DNA of 64,000 nucleotides from Acidobacteriaceae bacterium (GCA_030041045.1 JASHOQ010000012.1:1-64000); one strand, 5' to 3'; shown: positions 43,605 through 55,650, counted from the stretch's first letter. Made by a program: numbers and translations. Notes: a model not told the origin generated them from the letters alone.

Positions 43605-44119
43605 CATATATATAGTAGAATCAGTGACATGCAGGAATCGATCAGAGCCATTAGGAATCTCCCACTGTCTTTAGGCAGTCTTCCAATGGTGCCGGATGTG
43701 GTTGTTCCCCAATATCCATGGGAGTTTCAGCGCAACACCATTTTTCACGCCATCGAGACACAAGTGATTCGGGGTGAGATTGTATCCGCGGATCCCGTGA
43801 GATCCGTCAATTGATTCCGCTCACTTTACGCGAGTTCTGTACGGAACGCTTGCAGTCGCGTCTGCCGCTCGGTGATAAGGGTGATCACAGGTTGCGCTTA
43901 CAAACAGCCTGCTGTCGAGGAGTCGGCTTGCGGCGGAAGCGCAAACCGCTCCCTGCCCGTGAGATCGATCCGACGCCTCTGCGAGCATTTCGAAGGATTA
44001 TCTTGCAGATTGTCGCGCGAGCGGTGCCTCTGGGCGAGGTGGGATATACCGAACTCTGCTCGGGCGCCCCAGCATTTTTGCCCTAACTGAGTATGATCCT
44101 GAACGCTTTTAGAGCGCGC
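43605..44119. other. Gene-poor region downstream of the broken tRNA
   Basis: About 515 bp without a recognisable gene. A 61-residue frame from ATG 43629 (MQESIRAIRNLPLSLGSLPM onward) is open but unfamiliar and lacks a ribosome site. A 7-bp inverted repeat, CGCTCAA-N9-TTGAGCG, sits at about 44117-44139 by the 3' end of the barrel gene; it has no T-run, so it is a weak terminator candidate at best. Confidence 0.4.
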
Positions 44120-44707
44120 TCAAGGATGTAAGTTGAGCGTCACGCCGGATCCAACGCGGAGATTGTTCTGCCAGTTTGAAGACGTATTAGGCAGCTGGGT
44201 GCGAACGTAGTCCAGTTGCAGCACGCGGATGGAAATGCGCTTATTCAACTGGTAATCGCCTCCCGCCCCCAGGTTCAGCGCGAAGGAGCTGGCCGAGGGA
44301 ATCAGGGTGTCGCCGGAAGGGAACTGCGACCCCGAGCCATATGCCAAGCCGAACAGGGTCTGCCCGAAGACCTCGATCTTCTTCTTAGCGGGCACGGTCA
44401 CTCGCGGACCGAAAGTGAATGTCGAAAGCGTCAGGCCATAATTCGCATTGCTCACAGTGGCCGTATGAACCACGTCGAAATCGGCCACAACGCCCAGCGT
44501 GGCACGTTTCTTGTCGAAGCCGAACAGATTCCAGTTGGCGTCCAATCCGACTCCCTGGAGCGCAAAGCAGCCGCAGGTTCCAGCGGGCGCGTTAGAGATC
44601 TGCGCGTTATAGCGAAGATTGATCTGCTGGGGCAGGCCGATCGATTGGGCCACCAGGAACGACGGCGCGAACAGGAGCACAGCCAGGAATATGCCGATCT
44701 TCTTCAT
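44120..44707 (-). CDS. Small outer-membrane beta-barrel protein
   Basis: A 195-residue protein with a Sec signal (MKKIGIFLAVLLFAPSFLVAQ) and alternating hydrophobic strands ending in an OmpA-like final strand (WQNNLRVGSGVTLNLHP). Glycine-aromatic turns and paired strands such as FTFGPRVTVPAKKKIEVFGQ suggest an eight-stranded barrel. There is a CGC motif early in the mature part. It starts 8 nt after the beta-propeller gene stop and is the last gene of a four-gene surface-protein operon. It could anchor or export-assist its neighbours (inference). Confidence 0.85.
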   Translation of the reverse strand: MKKIGIFLAVLLFAPSFLVAQSIGLPQQINLRYNAQISNAPAGTCGCFALQGVGLDANWNLFGFDKKRATLGVVADFDVVHTATVSNANYGLTLSTFTFGPRVTVPAKKKIEVFGQTLFGLAYGSGSQFPSGDTLIPSASSFALNLGAGGDYQLNKRISIRVLQLDYVRTQLPNTSSNWQNNLRVGSGVTLNLHP

Positions 44708-44715
44708 GCACTCTC

Positions 44716-47178
44716 CTATTGCACCGTGAGAGTCACATTGGAGCTGTGCGTGTTAGGCCCGCTGACAGCCGTTACCGTGACCGTGTAACTCTGGTTGGCC
44801 TGCCCAAAGAATCCACCGCCTCCGCAGCCCGAAACGACGCCCAGCGCGGCAAGGGCCAGCAGCAATACCAGCAACGTACTCTTGCGCGAAAGACGCCCAC
44901 ACCGCCGTCTGAACCGGCGATTGAAGGCCAGCGGCACAATCAGCAGCGCCAGCGCCGTGGTGGGCGGCAGGCGCGGTATCGCCGGCTGGCGTTCCAGCCG
45001 GGCCTGTGCCGAGGCGTTCAACGTGAGCGTAATCGGCGTTGTCCCCGAGCCGGCGGCAATGGTTGAAGCAGACAATGTGGCTGTAACACCGCCCGGCAAA
45101 CCGCTCGTCGACAGGCTCACCGGATAGACAAAGGTTGGATTCACCGGCGTCAACGTAAATGTGTAGTTGACGGACTGCGTAGGCACCACCGACTGCGTCG
45201 CCGGCGTTGCCCCAATGGTGAAGTCAGGCGAGATGTTATTCGCCGCCAGCAACGACGAGGAGCTGGTCACAAAGTCGATGTTGCCGCTATAGACCGCCGT
45301 CAGGCTCAACGTGCCCACGGGCAGCGTGCTGCTGGTCAGCGTGGCCACGCCGCTGCTGTTGAGCGCAATCGGCGAGCTGTTCAGCAGGGTTGTACCGTTA
45401 TAGAAGCTCACCGAGCCCACGGGCAACACGCCGCTGGTTGCGGTTACGGTAGCCGTCAGCGTCACTGCCGCCTGCGCAATCGGCGCGGTCGGGCTTAGCA
45501 CCAGGGCCGTGGCCGTTGGCGACTGAGCAATGTTCACCGCGCCGGAGTTGGAGGCCAGCGCAAGCGTATAGTTCGCTGCAGCCGAGCCGGTGAGCGCAGC
45601 CGTGATTGGATACGCGCCAGGATTCGATGTGCTCGTCGCCGAGGTGGAGAAAGTGGCCGAGACATTGCCGCTATCCTGCGCCAGCACGCCGGTCAGCGTT
45701 CCTGTCAGCGCCGGAATTGCCTGCCCATAGAGCAGGTTCACCGCATTGGCCGTCGCCGTCAGTTGCGCCGGCGTCACCACCAGCACGTAGATGCCGCTGG
45801 CGATCGCCGAATTGTTCGCGTCACCGGGGTAGGTAGCCACCAGATAGTGTGTGCCCGCGGCCAGCTTGCCGGTGCTGATGGTGGCCACATTCGACGCAAG
45901 CGAAGCCGTTCCAACCAGTACGGAGCTGCTTCCCGCCCCATCGTAGAAGCTCACCACGCCGGTGCCCGTTTGCCCGTTGTCAGAGAGTGTGGCTGAGACC
46001 GTGCCGCTGCCATACACGGTGGTCGTGATGGTTCCAATGGTCAGCGTCTCAGCGCCTTTGCTGGGCGTGCCCGCAACGGTATTCAGCGTGCCGGAGTTGA
46101 CCCACTGCACCTCGTTGTTCAGCGTGTCGGCAAAGGCGGTTACGCCGTTGTAGGTGGCCACGCCGCGCGGCGTGTCGATCGAGGCGCTGGTCGAAGGCCC
46201 TGTATTGCCGGAGTTCCCCTCTGTGCCGTCGCCGGCGATCGTGGTCACCGCGCCTGCGGCCAGAGTACGGATGCGGTCGTTATCGGCGTCGGCAATATAA
46301 ACGTTGCCGCTTGTATCCACAGCGAGGCCCAGCGGCCGCGCAAGTTCGGTCGAAGTTCCCGTGCCATCGCCGTTGTATCCCTTCACGCCGGTGCCCGCAA
46401 TGGTGTTGATGATTCCTGTTGCGGAGGCCACTTCGCGGATGCGCTGGTTGTGCGTATCGCCGATGTAAATGTTGAAGCCACCATCCACGGCCACGCCGTT
46501 GGGCGAGTCGAGGCCGGCATTCACCGCCAGCCCGCCGTCGCCGGAGTAGGTCTGCTGGCCGTCGCCTGCTACCGTATTGATCGTGCCCCCGGCGATCTCG
46601 CGGATGCGGTCGTTATTTTCGTCGGCGATGTAGACGTTGAAGTTCGAGTCGACGGCCACTGCCGCCGGATCGTCGAGCTGCGCTGCTGTGGCCGCGCCGG
46701 CATCGCCGCTGAAGCCGGGCGTGCCTGTTCCGGCGATAGTGTTGATGGTCCCGCTGCTCACCTCGCGGACGCGGTTGTTGTGGGTGTCGGCTATATAGAT
46801 GTTGCCGTTCGAGTCCACGGCCACGCCCAGCGGCGAATCGAGCAGCGCGCTGGTGGCCGGGCCGCCGTCGCCGCCAAATCCCTGCTGCCCAGTGCCCGCC
46901 ACTATCGATAGAACGCCGCCGACATTCACTTCGAGGATCTGGTTGTCGCCGGTGTCGGCGACGAACAGATCGCCGGCGGTGTCGAAAGCCAGAGCGCTGG
47001 GTTGCGAGAGACTGTCGTCCGTGGCCTCGCTGCCGTTGATTGTAACCTCGGCACGGGCGCGATTCAGCTTCTTCAGCGTCGCCAGCTGCGCGGCGTTCTG
47101 CGCACCGGCGCACACCGGACCCAGCGCCAGGAGAAGCCCGGCGGTAGCCAATGCCAGCCGTCCGGCGATGATTCTCAT
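44716..47178 (-). CDS. NHL-repeat beta-propeller with Ig-like/MBG domains and C-terminal membrane anchor
   Basis: An 820-residue exported protein. After a signal peptide come six NHL-type blades (for example GVAVDSNGNIYIADTHNNRV), each preceded by GTG-x-x-G-x-x-GDGG-x-A-T spacers, forming a propeller of about 350 residues. Ig-like units follow (VSFYDGAGSSS, VSFYNGTTLLN) with an MBG-like domain between them (LTATANAVNLLYGQAIPALT). Near the C-terminus there is a hydrophobic span, an arginine-rich patch and a second hydrophobic span ending in GVVSGCGGGG, then a short Ig-like tail. This architecture is very common in Acidobacteriota surface proteins. ATG 47178 follows AGGAGA with good spacing. 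Confidence 0.88.
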   Translation of the reverse strand: MRIIAGRLALATAGLLLALGPVCAGAQNAAQLATLKKLNRARAEVTINGSEATDDSLSQPSALAFDTAGDLFVADTGDNQILEVNVGGVLSIVAGTGQQGFGGDGGPATSALLDSPLGVAVDSNGNIYIADTHNNRVREVSSGTINTIAGTGTPGFSGDAGAATAAQLDDPAAVAVDSNFNVYIADENNDRIREIAGGTINTVAGDGQQTYSGDGGLAVNAGLDSPNGVAVDGGFNIYIGDTHNQRIREVASATGIINTIAGTGVKGYNGDGTGTSTELARPLGLAVDTSGNVYIADADNDRIRTLAAGAVTTIAGDGTEGNSGNTGPSTSASIDTPRGVATYNGVTAFADTLNNEVQWVNSGTLNTVAGTPSKGAETLTIGTITTTVYGSGTVSATLSDNGQTGTGVVSFYDGAGSSSVLVGTASLASNVATISTGKLAAGTHYLVATYPGDANNSAIASGIYVLVVTPAQLTATANAVNLLYGQAIPALTGTLTGVLAQDSGNVSATFSTSATSTSNPGAYPITAALTGSAAANYTLALASNSGAVNIAQSPTATALVLSPTAPIAQAAVTLTATVTATSGVLPVGSVSFYNGTTLLNSSPIALNSSGVATLTSSTLPVGTLSLTAVYSGNIDFVTSSSSLLAANNISPDFTIGATPATQSVVPTQSVNYTFTLTPVNPTFVYPVSLSTSGLPGGVTATLSASTIAAGSGTTPITLTLNASAQARLERQPAIPRLPPTTALALLIVPLAFNRRFRRRCGRLSRKSTLLVLLLALAALGVVSGCGGGGFFGQANQSYTVTVTAVSGPNTHSSNVTLTVQ

Positions 47179-47276
47179 TCCTGCGTCTCCTGACCCGCGC
47201 ATGGTGCGAATCGCTTTCTTTTGCCGCGCTTTCTAGTTGCTTCCGTGCTTCGATCCGCCTTGCTCAACAAACGTCT

Positions 47277-47837
47277 TCAGTTGCCCGCGCCGGCGACACT
47301 CACCGGTTGCGGCCCAACCACCGTCATGCAAAGCCGCATCTGCACCGGGGAGTTGGTCATCTGCGGCCTGGGTGATATGTCCAGGTACTCCGGATAAACC
47401 GCAGCCATGGCACCCGCCCCGACTAACCTGTAGACGCCATAAGATGCGGTGCGGGGAATGGTCAGCTCGATATGGAAAAAACCGTTGCCGAGCGATGTAA
47501 TTCTGTGCGGAGGCGCTAAAGATTGCAGACGCAGCTGCGGCTTTCCCTGCGTCAGATTCACCTGGTCTGCATCGAGCTCTCTGAAGCGCAATTCGAATCC
47601 GCCCAACCCACTGACCGCGCCTGCCGGGTCGAAGTTCGGGTTCCAGTCCAGGGCAATGCGGCCACCCCGCTGTACCGCCGGGCAGGCATCGGAAACTAGA
47701 GGAACCGCCTTCGGCACTATATGCGCAACACTCCCGGCCGCGGGCTGCTGCTGGCTCTGCGCCCACGCCGAGGACAGCAGCAGAACTGCAGCTGCCAACG
47801 GCATACCGAACCGCGAAAGTCGAATTCCGGCCGTCAT
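47277..47837 (-). CDS. Exported protein of unknown function
   Basis: A 186-residue protein with a signal peptide (PLAAAVLLLSSAWAQ). The mature part is strand-rich, with GGRIALDWNPNFDPAG, FELRFRELDADQVNL and FFHIELTIPRTASYGVYRLV; the last resembles strands of Ig- or carbohydrate-binding-like folds. I recognise no family. ATG 47837 follows GGAGA with good spacing; an in-frame ATG five codons upstream is an alternative. It lies between the collagen-like and beta-propeller genes, in the same direction with gaps under 100 bp, so it is probably part of the same surface operon. Confidence 0.75.
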   Translation of the reverse strand: MTAGIRLSRFGMPLAAAVLLLSSAWAQSQQQPAAGSVAHIVPKAVPLVSDACPAVQRGGRIALDWNPNFDPAGAVSGLGGFELRFRELDADQVNLTQGKPQLRLQSLAPPHRITSLGNGFFHIELTIPRTASYGVYRLVGAGAMAAVYPEYLDISPRPQMTNSPVQMRLCMTVVGPQPVSVAGAGN

Positions 47838-47924
47838 TATCTTGTTCTCCATCCTGTCGGCAGCTCAGACGATCCTCATCAGCCACTGGTAGCTGAAATT
47901 GGTTCTTCAGCCATGGAATACTTC

Positions 47925-50258
<2,334 letters not shown>

Positions 50259-50445
50259 TCACCTTCCATCTCAGCTAGTTCAATCAACCCCAAAAACGAA
50301 CAGGATTTCCCCGTCCCAGGCGTATCAGCCGACCGAGATCCACAAACCGCAGCTCATATCCCGGAAAATATGAATGGAGCCGCTTAATTCAGGGAACGCG
50401 CGGGTTACGAATGTGAAATAAGGGAAAATTCTGTTATTCCATCTA

Positions 50446-50461
50446 TAACCGAATTTGGTTA
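50446..50461. promoter_or_regulatory. Near-perfect palindrome in the divergent promoter region
   Basis: TAACCGAATTTGGTTA pairs at 7 of 8 positions on each arm. It lies in the 346-bp, locally AT-rich space between the collagen-like gene and the TMTC-like gene, about 140 nt before the latter. No other gene is visible in the space. It may be a shared operator. Confidence 0.4.
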
Positions 50462-50601
50462 CGTTCGGAAATAATTTTTAGGTTACTTTAGCGGGAGTCT
50501 TTTGGGGAATTCTGTCGTTCCGGCGCGCGCTCCTAAGCAGCCTTCCCATCTCCGCGATCTCTCTTCTACAGTGGAGTGAGCCGGAAACCGGAGAAAAACC
50601 C

Positions 50602-52872
50602 ATGTCGCGCTCGAAACAGTTTATTTTGCTGGCGGTTTTGGTAACGGCAGTCACAGTGACGTATGCCAATCACTTTGGTAACTCATTCCATTTCGACGAT
50701 TCCCACACGATTCAGGACAACCCTTATATTCGCAGCCTGAAGAATCTGCCCCGGTTTTTCACAGATACGACCACCTTCAGTGTTCTTCCCGCGAATCGCA
50801 CTTACAGGCCTTTCGTGTCGGCATCGCTGGCGCTTGACTACGCGCTCGGCCACGGCTACAACGTTTTCTGGTTTCACCTTTCCACCTTTGTGGTATTCCT
50901 CCTTCAGCTCCTGTTGATGTATGCGCTGTTTGTCGCCATCCTCACTGCTGTGCGGCCGACCGCCGAGGCTGCTGCAACCAATCGCATGGTTTCGCTGATG
51001 GCTGTGGCCTGGTATGGCCTGCACCCGGCCATGGCCGAAACGGTGAATTACATTATCCAGCGCGGCGATATTTACGCCACCATCGGAGTGGTTGCAGCGC
51101 TTGCGCTCTATGCGCAATATCCCGCGTTGCGCAGGACCGGCCTGTACCTTGCTCCTTTTGCTTTCGCTCTGCTCAGCAAACCGCCGGCTGTGATATTCCC
51201 GGTTCTGCTCTTCCTTTACATTGTCCAGTTTGAGAAGCACGGACAACGCGTCTATGCGCGTGCTGCGTTCGCTGCCCTTCCTTCGCTGGTGGTCGCCATT
51301 GCGCTCATGGCATTGCAATCGGCAATGACCCCCAAGACGTATCTGCCTTCGACACTCTCCGGCTTTTCTTATTGCATTACCCAGCCATACGTCCTGCTGC
51401 GCTACTTCGGCGAGTTCTTTGTTCCCATCCATCTCAACGTCGACACCGATTTGCAACCCTTTCCTTCGCTGACGGGCATGGCGCTGCTGGGATTCCTATT
51501 TGTGGCAGCGCTGGCAACTGTAGCTTTTTTCACCGCGCGGACTCGCCCGTTGCGGCCGATCTCATTTGGAATCGCTTGGTTTCTTATCACCTCGCTGCCC
51601 ACTTCGCTTTACAAGCTATCCGAGGTCGAAAACGACCACCGTATGTTCATGCCCTTTGTCGGCCTGTCGCTAGCGATCGTCTGGGCTGCATATCTGGCTG
51701 TCGAGCGCCTAGCCGCCCGGTTCAACCGCACGTTGGTTTGGCGATACGCGGAGGCAGCAGCGCTGATTCTGCTCGCGGCATATGCTTACGGGACCCATTT
51801 GCGCAATCGCGTCTGGCGCACTGAAGCGACGCTTTGGCTTGACGATGTGCAGAAGTGTCCGCGCAACGGCCGTGGACTCATGAACTATGGCCTCTCGCAG
51901 ATGGCGATGGGCAACTATCCGGTGGCGCTGGACTACTTCAACCGTGCACTGTATTTCACCCCGAACTATAAGACACTCGAAACGAATCTCGGCATCGTGC
52001 ATGGTGCCCTGGGGCAGGCCGCGGAGGCAACGGCTCATTTCGAGCGGGCGCTCGCGCTCGATCCATCTGACAACTCATCCCATTACTTCTACGGGCGCTG
52101 GCTCTATCAGACGGGAAAGATCGGCGACGCCGTGTCGCAGTTGCAGATGTCCGTGGCTTTGAACTCAAGTTATATGCCCGCCCGAGATCTGCTTGCCGAG
52201 GCCTATAACGCCACCGGCAACCAGGCGGCCGCGCGGGCAACCGCCATCGAGACTCTGCGGCTCGACCCCTCCGACAGCTCCGCGCGTTCGATGTTGACGT
52301 CCGCTCCGCTCCAGAATGCCGACTACTGGATCAATGTTTCTCTTTATCGATATCAGGCGGGCGATTACCGGAAGTGCATCGACGCAGCCCAGCAGGCTCT
52401 CAAGCTGAATCCCAATTCCGAAATCGCCTATAACAACATCGGCGCCGCCTACGCGGGCCTGAAGGAGTGGGATGCGGCCATCGAGAACGAGCTCCAGGCG
52501 TTGCGCCTCAAGCCAGACTTCCAGCTCGCGAAGAACAATCTTGCTCTCTATGCGCGGATGAAGTCCGGGAACAGCGCAGTCCAGCCAGCGAACGCCACCG
52601 CCGAAGACTGGCTGAACGCCTCGCTGCGCGACAATCAAGCAGGGCAGTATCAAAAGAGCATTCAAGATGCCGAACAGGCGCTCCGCTTGCGTCCCAACTA
52701 CGCCGAGGCCTACAACAACATTGCCGCCGGCTACGAGGCAATGAGGCAATGGGATAAGGCAATCTCGAATGCCCAGGAGGCCATTCGCCTCAAACCCGAC
52801 TTCCAGCTTGCCAGAAACAATCTGGCCTGGGCCGTGTCGCAAAAGGCGAAAGCTGCGGGCGCAGACCGCTGA
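50602..52872 (+). CDS. TMTC-like GT-C membrane glycosyltransferase with C-terminal TPR repeats
   Basis: A 756-residue protein. The first half has about ten membrane segments. The second half, from about residue 425, has eight TPR repeats, the last being YNNIAAGYEAMRQWDKAISN and following residues. The first external loop contains FHFDDSHTIQDNPYI, the acidic DD motif of GT-C enzymes and typical of TMTC-type O-mannosyltransferases. HPAMAETVNYIIQRGD is also a strongly conserved signature of that group. These enzymes transfer a sugar from a polyprenyl-phosphate donor to Ser/Thr of exported proteins. It is divergent from the collagen-like gene and precedes the GT2-GtrA gene by about 46 bp. Confidence 0.85.
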   Translation: MSRSKQFILLAVLVTAVTVTYANHFGNSFHFDDSHTIQDNPYIRSLKNLPRFFTDTTTFSVLPANRTYRPFVSASLALDYALGHGYNVFWFHLSTFVVFLLQLLLMYALFVAILTAVRPTAEAAATNRMVSLMAVAWYGLHPAMAETVNYIIQRGDIYATIGVVAALALYAQYPALRRTGLYLAPFAFALLSKPPAVIFPVLLFLYIVQFEKHGQRVYARAAFAALPSLVVAIALMALQSAMTPKTYLPSTLSGFSYCITQPYVLLRYFGEFFVPIHLNVDTDLQPFPSLTGMALLGFLFVAALATVAFFTARTRPLRPISFGIAWFLITSLPTSLYKLSEVENDHRMFMPFVGLSLAIVWAAYLAVERLAARFNRTLVWRYAEAAALILLAAYAYGTHLRNRVWRTEATLWLDDVQKCPRNGRGLMNYGLSQMAMGNYPVALDYFNRALYFTPNYKTLETNLGIVHGALGQAAEATAHFERALALDPSDNSSHYFYGRWLYQTGKIGDAVSQLQMSVALNSSYMPARDLLAEAYNATGNQAAARATAIETLRLDPSDSSARSMLTSAPLQNADYWINVSLYRYQAGDYRKCIDAAQQALKLNPNSEIAYNNIGAAYAGLKEWDAAIENELQALRLKPDFQLAKNNLALYARMKSGNSAVQPANATAEDWLNASLRDNQAGQYQKSIQDAEQALRLRPNYAEAYNNIAAGYEAMRQWDKAISNAQEAIRLKPDFQLARNNLAWAVSQKAKAAGADR

Positions 52873-52918
52873 TCCGTGATTGCGCTGCCCGGTGTACGAT
52901 GGATCAAACTGAACGACC

Positions 52919-53971
52919 GTGGATCAGCCAGCTATCCTCTCCCAAATCGCCGTGCTCATTCCTGCTCGCCGACAGGATCCCCAGCTGAATCCTCTCGTCG
53001 ACAGCCTGCTCCTCGCCGGATTCGGCGCGGTAATTGTCGTTGACGACGGGAGTCCGGCCGAAGATAAACCTCTCTTTCAACTTCTTGCCGCGAAGGACCG
53101 CGTGCATCTGCTGCATCACGCAGTCAATCTGGGCAAGGGGCGTGCGCTCAAGACAGGAATCAACTACTTCCTCAATACGTTTCCGCAATTTTCCGGTCTG
53201 GTTACCGCCGATGCCGATGGGCAACACACACCAGCCGCTATCGCGCGCGTCGCACAGGCGTTAGAAAGCGCGCAGCGGCGCTCCGTGCTGGGAGTAAGAG
53301 AATTCGGCGGCGATGTTCCGCTGCGCAGCCGGTTCGGCAACAGCGTCACCCGGCTCGTCTTCCACTTCTTCAGCGGTCATCGCCTGCTCGATACACAGAC
53401 TGGCCTGCGCGCGTTCTCAACGGCACTCCTGCCTGAACTGCTGGCCCTGACCGGTGAGCGCTACGAATATGAGATGACAGTCCTGGCTTACCTGTGCAGG
53501 CATGGAACCCCGCCCGCCGAGGTCACAATACCGACCATTTATATAGACAAGAATCGGTCCTCACACTTCGATCCCGTGCGCGACTCCATGCGCATCTACT
53601 TTGTACTGCTGCGTTTTTATGCGTCCTCTCTGGCCTCAGCAGCCCTCGATTTCGCCGTATTTTCCGCAATGTTTTTAATCACGCGCAACATTCTGGTTTC
53701 CGTGATCGCAGGCCGCGTCAGTTCTCTCGCCAATTTCTTGCTGAACAAGCGCTTTGTCTTTTTCAGCGATCGCTCCTACGCAGGCGCGCTGTGGAGGTAT
53801 TATCTACTGGCCGCGGCTATTGCCGCGGTTTCCTATTCCGCTGTGCGCGCTTCCTTCGTATATTGGCATTGGAACGTATTTGCCACAAAGATCGCCGTCG
53901 ATGCGCTCCTTTCGCTAGCCAGCTTTTCGGTGCAGCGTACGTTCGTATTTCCGTCTTCTGAGGGCCGTTAG
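52919..53971 (+). CDS. GT2 polyprenyl-phosphate sugar synthase fused to GtrA-like domain
   Basis: A 350-residue protein. Residues 1-225 form a GT-A glycosyltransferase of family 2 resembling dolichol-phosphate mannose synthase: VLIPARRQDPQLN, VIVVDDGSPAEDK, NLGKGRALKTG and the metal-binding TADADGQH. Residues about 230-350 hold four hydrophobic segments of a GtrA-like domain (AGRVSSLANFLLNKRFVFF and the closing FSVQRTFVF). Such fusions load sugar onto a lipid carrier and help flip it across the membrane. The start is GTG without a strong ribosome site. The stop nearly touches the following gene, so they are co-transcribed. Confidence 0.9.
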   Translation: MDQPAILSQIAVLIPARRQDPQLNPLVDSLLLAGFGAVIVVDDGSPAEDKPLFQLLAAKDRVHLLHHAVNLGKGRALKTGINYFLNTFPQFSGLVTADADGQHTPAAIARVAQALESAQRRSVLGVREFGGDVPLRSRFGNSVTRLVFHFFSGHRLLDTQTGLRAFSTALLPELLALTGERYEYEMTVLAYLCRHGTPPAEVTIPTIYIDKNRSSHFDPVRDSMRIYFVLLRFYASSLASAALDFAVFSAMFLITRNILVSVIAGRVSSLANFLLNKRFVFFSDRSYAGALWRYYLLAAAIAAVSYSAVRASFVYWHWNVFATKIAVDALLSLASFSVQRTFVFPSSEGR

Positions 53972-53972
53972 C

Positions 53973-55337
53973 TTGACCACGATTCGAATTTGGATCTTGA
54001 AGGCGCTGCCCTGGACTACTGGCGCATGGGTCTTCGTCCAACTTCTCAGCCTGCGCCTCGGCCTGTTGAACCCGTTCTTCTTTGACGCAATGCATGCCGA
54101 TGTGCAGGGCATCGATTATTTCAGTGTGCCCAAAGCGTATTTGAACCTGATGGCCGGCCGCAGCGCATTTGCCACCTCCGATCCGCCCACGTATGGCCCT
54201 CACTATACCTGGTTTGTTAACCATCCTGCTTTGGCAGTATGGCTGGGCAGCTGGCTTAGTTTCTTTCCGCCGATGACGAGTTACGGCGTCTACACGCTGG
54301 TGGCGATCGCAACCATGGCAGGCTGCGCGTGGCTGCTGGCGCGCGAAAGCGGCGATGCGCTTACCCGCCGCCTGATCTGGCTGCTCGTCATGGGAGCATT
54401 TCCCACCTACTGGATGTATTTTGTAGGCAACGTGCACGCCCTGCCGGTGCTGGCACTTGCAATGTTGTTGACGGGCATATACCGGCTGACGTACGCGCGC
54501 CGGGGAACTGCGCTGGTTCTGGCCGGGCTGTTGCTCAGCCTGCTGAGCAAGCCGATTGTGCTCATCATGATGCCCCTGCTGCTTCTGCTTAAAGAGACGC
54601 GCAGGACGGCGCTGCAGGCGCTGGGGATTTACGCCGCGGTGTCGGTGCTGTTTGAAGTTGTGCCGGTGCTGAATCCGGAGGCGATTGGTCTGAAAAAGGT
54701 GGCATGGCTCGCGGTTCACCCTGGATTCGTGCGCCAGAACATGAACTACTACACAAATAATCTTCAGATCAATTCCTGGATGCGCGACAACAGCGCTCAC
54801 TGGTTCAATATGATCGCGCAGTCGGGCACGCGGCTCATTCACGTTGACGTTTATTCCCTGCCCGTCTTTCTCGATACACTGACCGGCGCGCGAACTCCGG
54901 ACTGGCTTTGCAAATTGTCTCTCCTGTTGGTTTTGGCAATGGCCGTTCCCGTTGCGCTCATACAGGACAAACAACTGCGGTTAGAGGCTGCGCTCCTCCT
55001 TCTCATGGCCACGTCGCTCGTCTATTTCCTGGGCTATCCCACGGTGTGGGAGTATCAATACACAAGCATTTTGCCTGTGGCGGCCATGCTGCTCCTCGCA
55101 GGCGAGCGTGGCGTCTTCTACAGGCGAACGTGTTGGTGGATGTTTGGTCTTGCGGCCTGCGCCTGGTTGCCCAGCCTCTACGTCTTCACCGAAGGCCAGC
55201 CAATAGTCGCCCGCACAATGCTCATCATCTGGGCTGACCGCGTCCTTCCGGTTACGGCTCTCTTCCTGCTGATGGCTGCAGCCCTGATCCGCATGTTGTG
55301 GTCGTTGCGCGCAGCCGCGGCCACCCAAGAACCGTAA
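53973..55337 (+). CDS. Multi-membrane GT-C-like glycosyltransferase (GT87/DUF2029-like)
   Basis: A 454-residue membrane protein with about 11 hydrophobic segments. The early loop contains FFDAMHADVQGIDYFSVPKA, with acidic residues followed by the DY-x-x-x-P pattern seen in GT87-type polyprenyl-phosphate-mannose-dependent transferases. Further on, LLSLLSKPIVLIMMPLLLL matches the K-x-x-P membrane hairpin of such enzymes. The start is TTG with GAGGG 8 nt upstream, one base after the GT2 stop. Together with the TMTC-like and GT2-GtrA genes it forms a set able to make and use lipid-linked sugars. The family call is by motif resemblance. Confidence 0.75.
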   Translation: MTTIRIWILKALPWTTGAWVFVQLLSLRLGLLNPFFFDAMHADVQGIDYFSVPKAYLNLMAGRSAFATSDPPTYGPHYTWFVNHPALAVWLGSWLSFFPPMTSYGVYTLVAIATMAGCAWLLARESGDALTRRLIWLLVMGAFPTYWMYFVGNVHALPVLALAMLLTGIYRLTYARRGTALVLAGLLLSLLSKPIVLIMMPLLLLLKETRRTALQALGIYAAVSVLFEVVPVLNPEAIGLKKVAWLAVHPGFVRQNMNYYTNNLQINSWMRDNSAHWFNMIAQSGTRLIHVDVYSLPVFLDTLTGARTPDWLCKLSLLLVLAMAVPVALIQDKQLRLEAALLLLMATSLVYFLGYPTVWEYQYTSILPVAAMLLLAGERGVFYRRTCWWMFGLAACAWLPSLYVFTEGQPIVARTMLIIWADRVLPVTALFLLMAAALIRMLWSLRAAAATQEP

Positions 55338-55590
55338 CCCCCGCCGTGAGTCGAGTTGGATAGGTGCAATCCTGGTTTTTCGATTTCTCCGCTTCGTCCA
55401 CGGCCCACGCCAGATTGCTTTTGGCCAGCCGCATCGTGGGATCGATGCAGACTGCTTTTTGATACCAATTCGCGGCGGCCACAGGCTGTTTTTCAGCCAT
55501 GTAGGCAACGCCGATGTTATTGGCTGCCTGAGCGCTTTTAGGATCCAGGGGCGACGGATTGCCGCTATCATCGCTCTCCTCTCCAGCCAA
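55252..55590 (-). pseudogene. TPR-protein C-terminal fragment
   Basis: Reverse-strand frame with two TPR helices pairs: SAQAANNIGVAYMAEKQPVA, then ANWYQKAVCIDPTMRLAKSN and LAWAVDEAEK. It strongly resembles the last TPR and tail (LARNNLAWAVSQKAK) of the TMTC-like protein at 50602-52872. A stop codon closes the frame just upstream, there is no credible start, and its 3' part overlaps the end of the GT-C-like gene on the other strand. It is most likely the remnant of a second TMTC-like gene. Confidence 0.5.
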
Positions 55591-55650
55591 ATCAAAATAG
55601 CAGCCGCGTCAAAGCGCACCGAGGAGCCAATCTTGAAGTGAGGTATTTGA

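Noticed and set aside
47892..47911. Terminator hairpin at the 3' end of the collagen-like gene
   Set aside because: GCTGAA-N8-TTCAGC is short and has no T-run; the downstream genes probably belong to the same operon.
53115..53580. Possible separate gene in a second frame of the GT2 region
   Set aside because: The GT2 motifs run through continuously in one frame; other frames lack any pattern.
53817..54974. 385-residue reverse frame rich in Gln, Arg and His
   Set aside because: It is antisense to the GT2-GtrA and GT-C-like genes, whose domains are clear.
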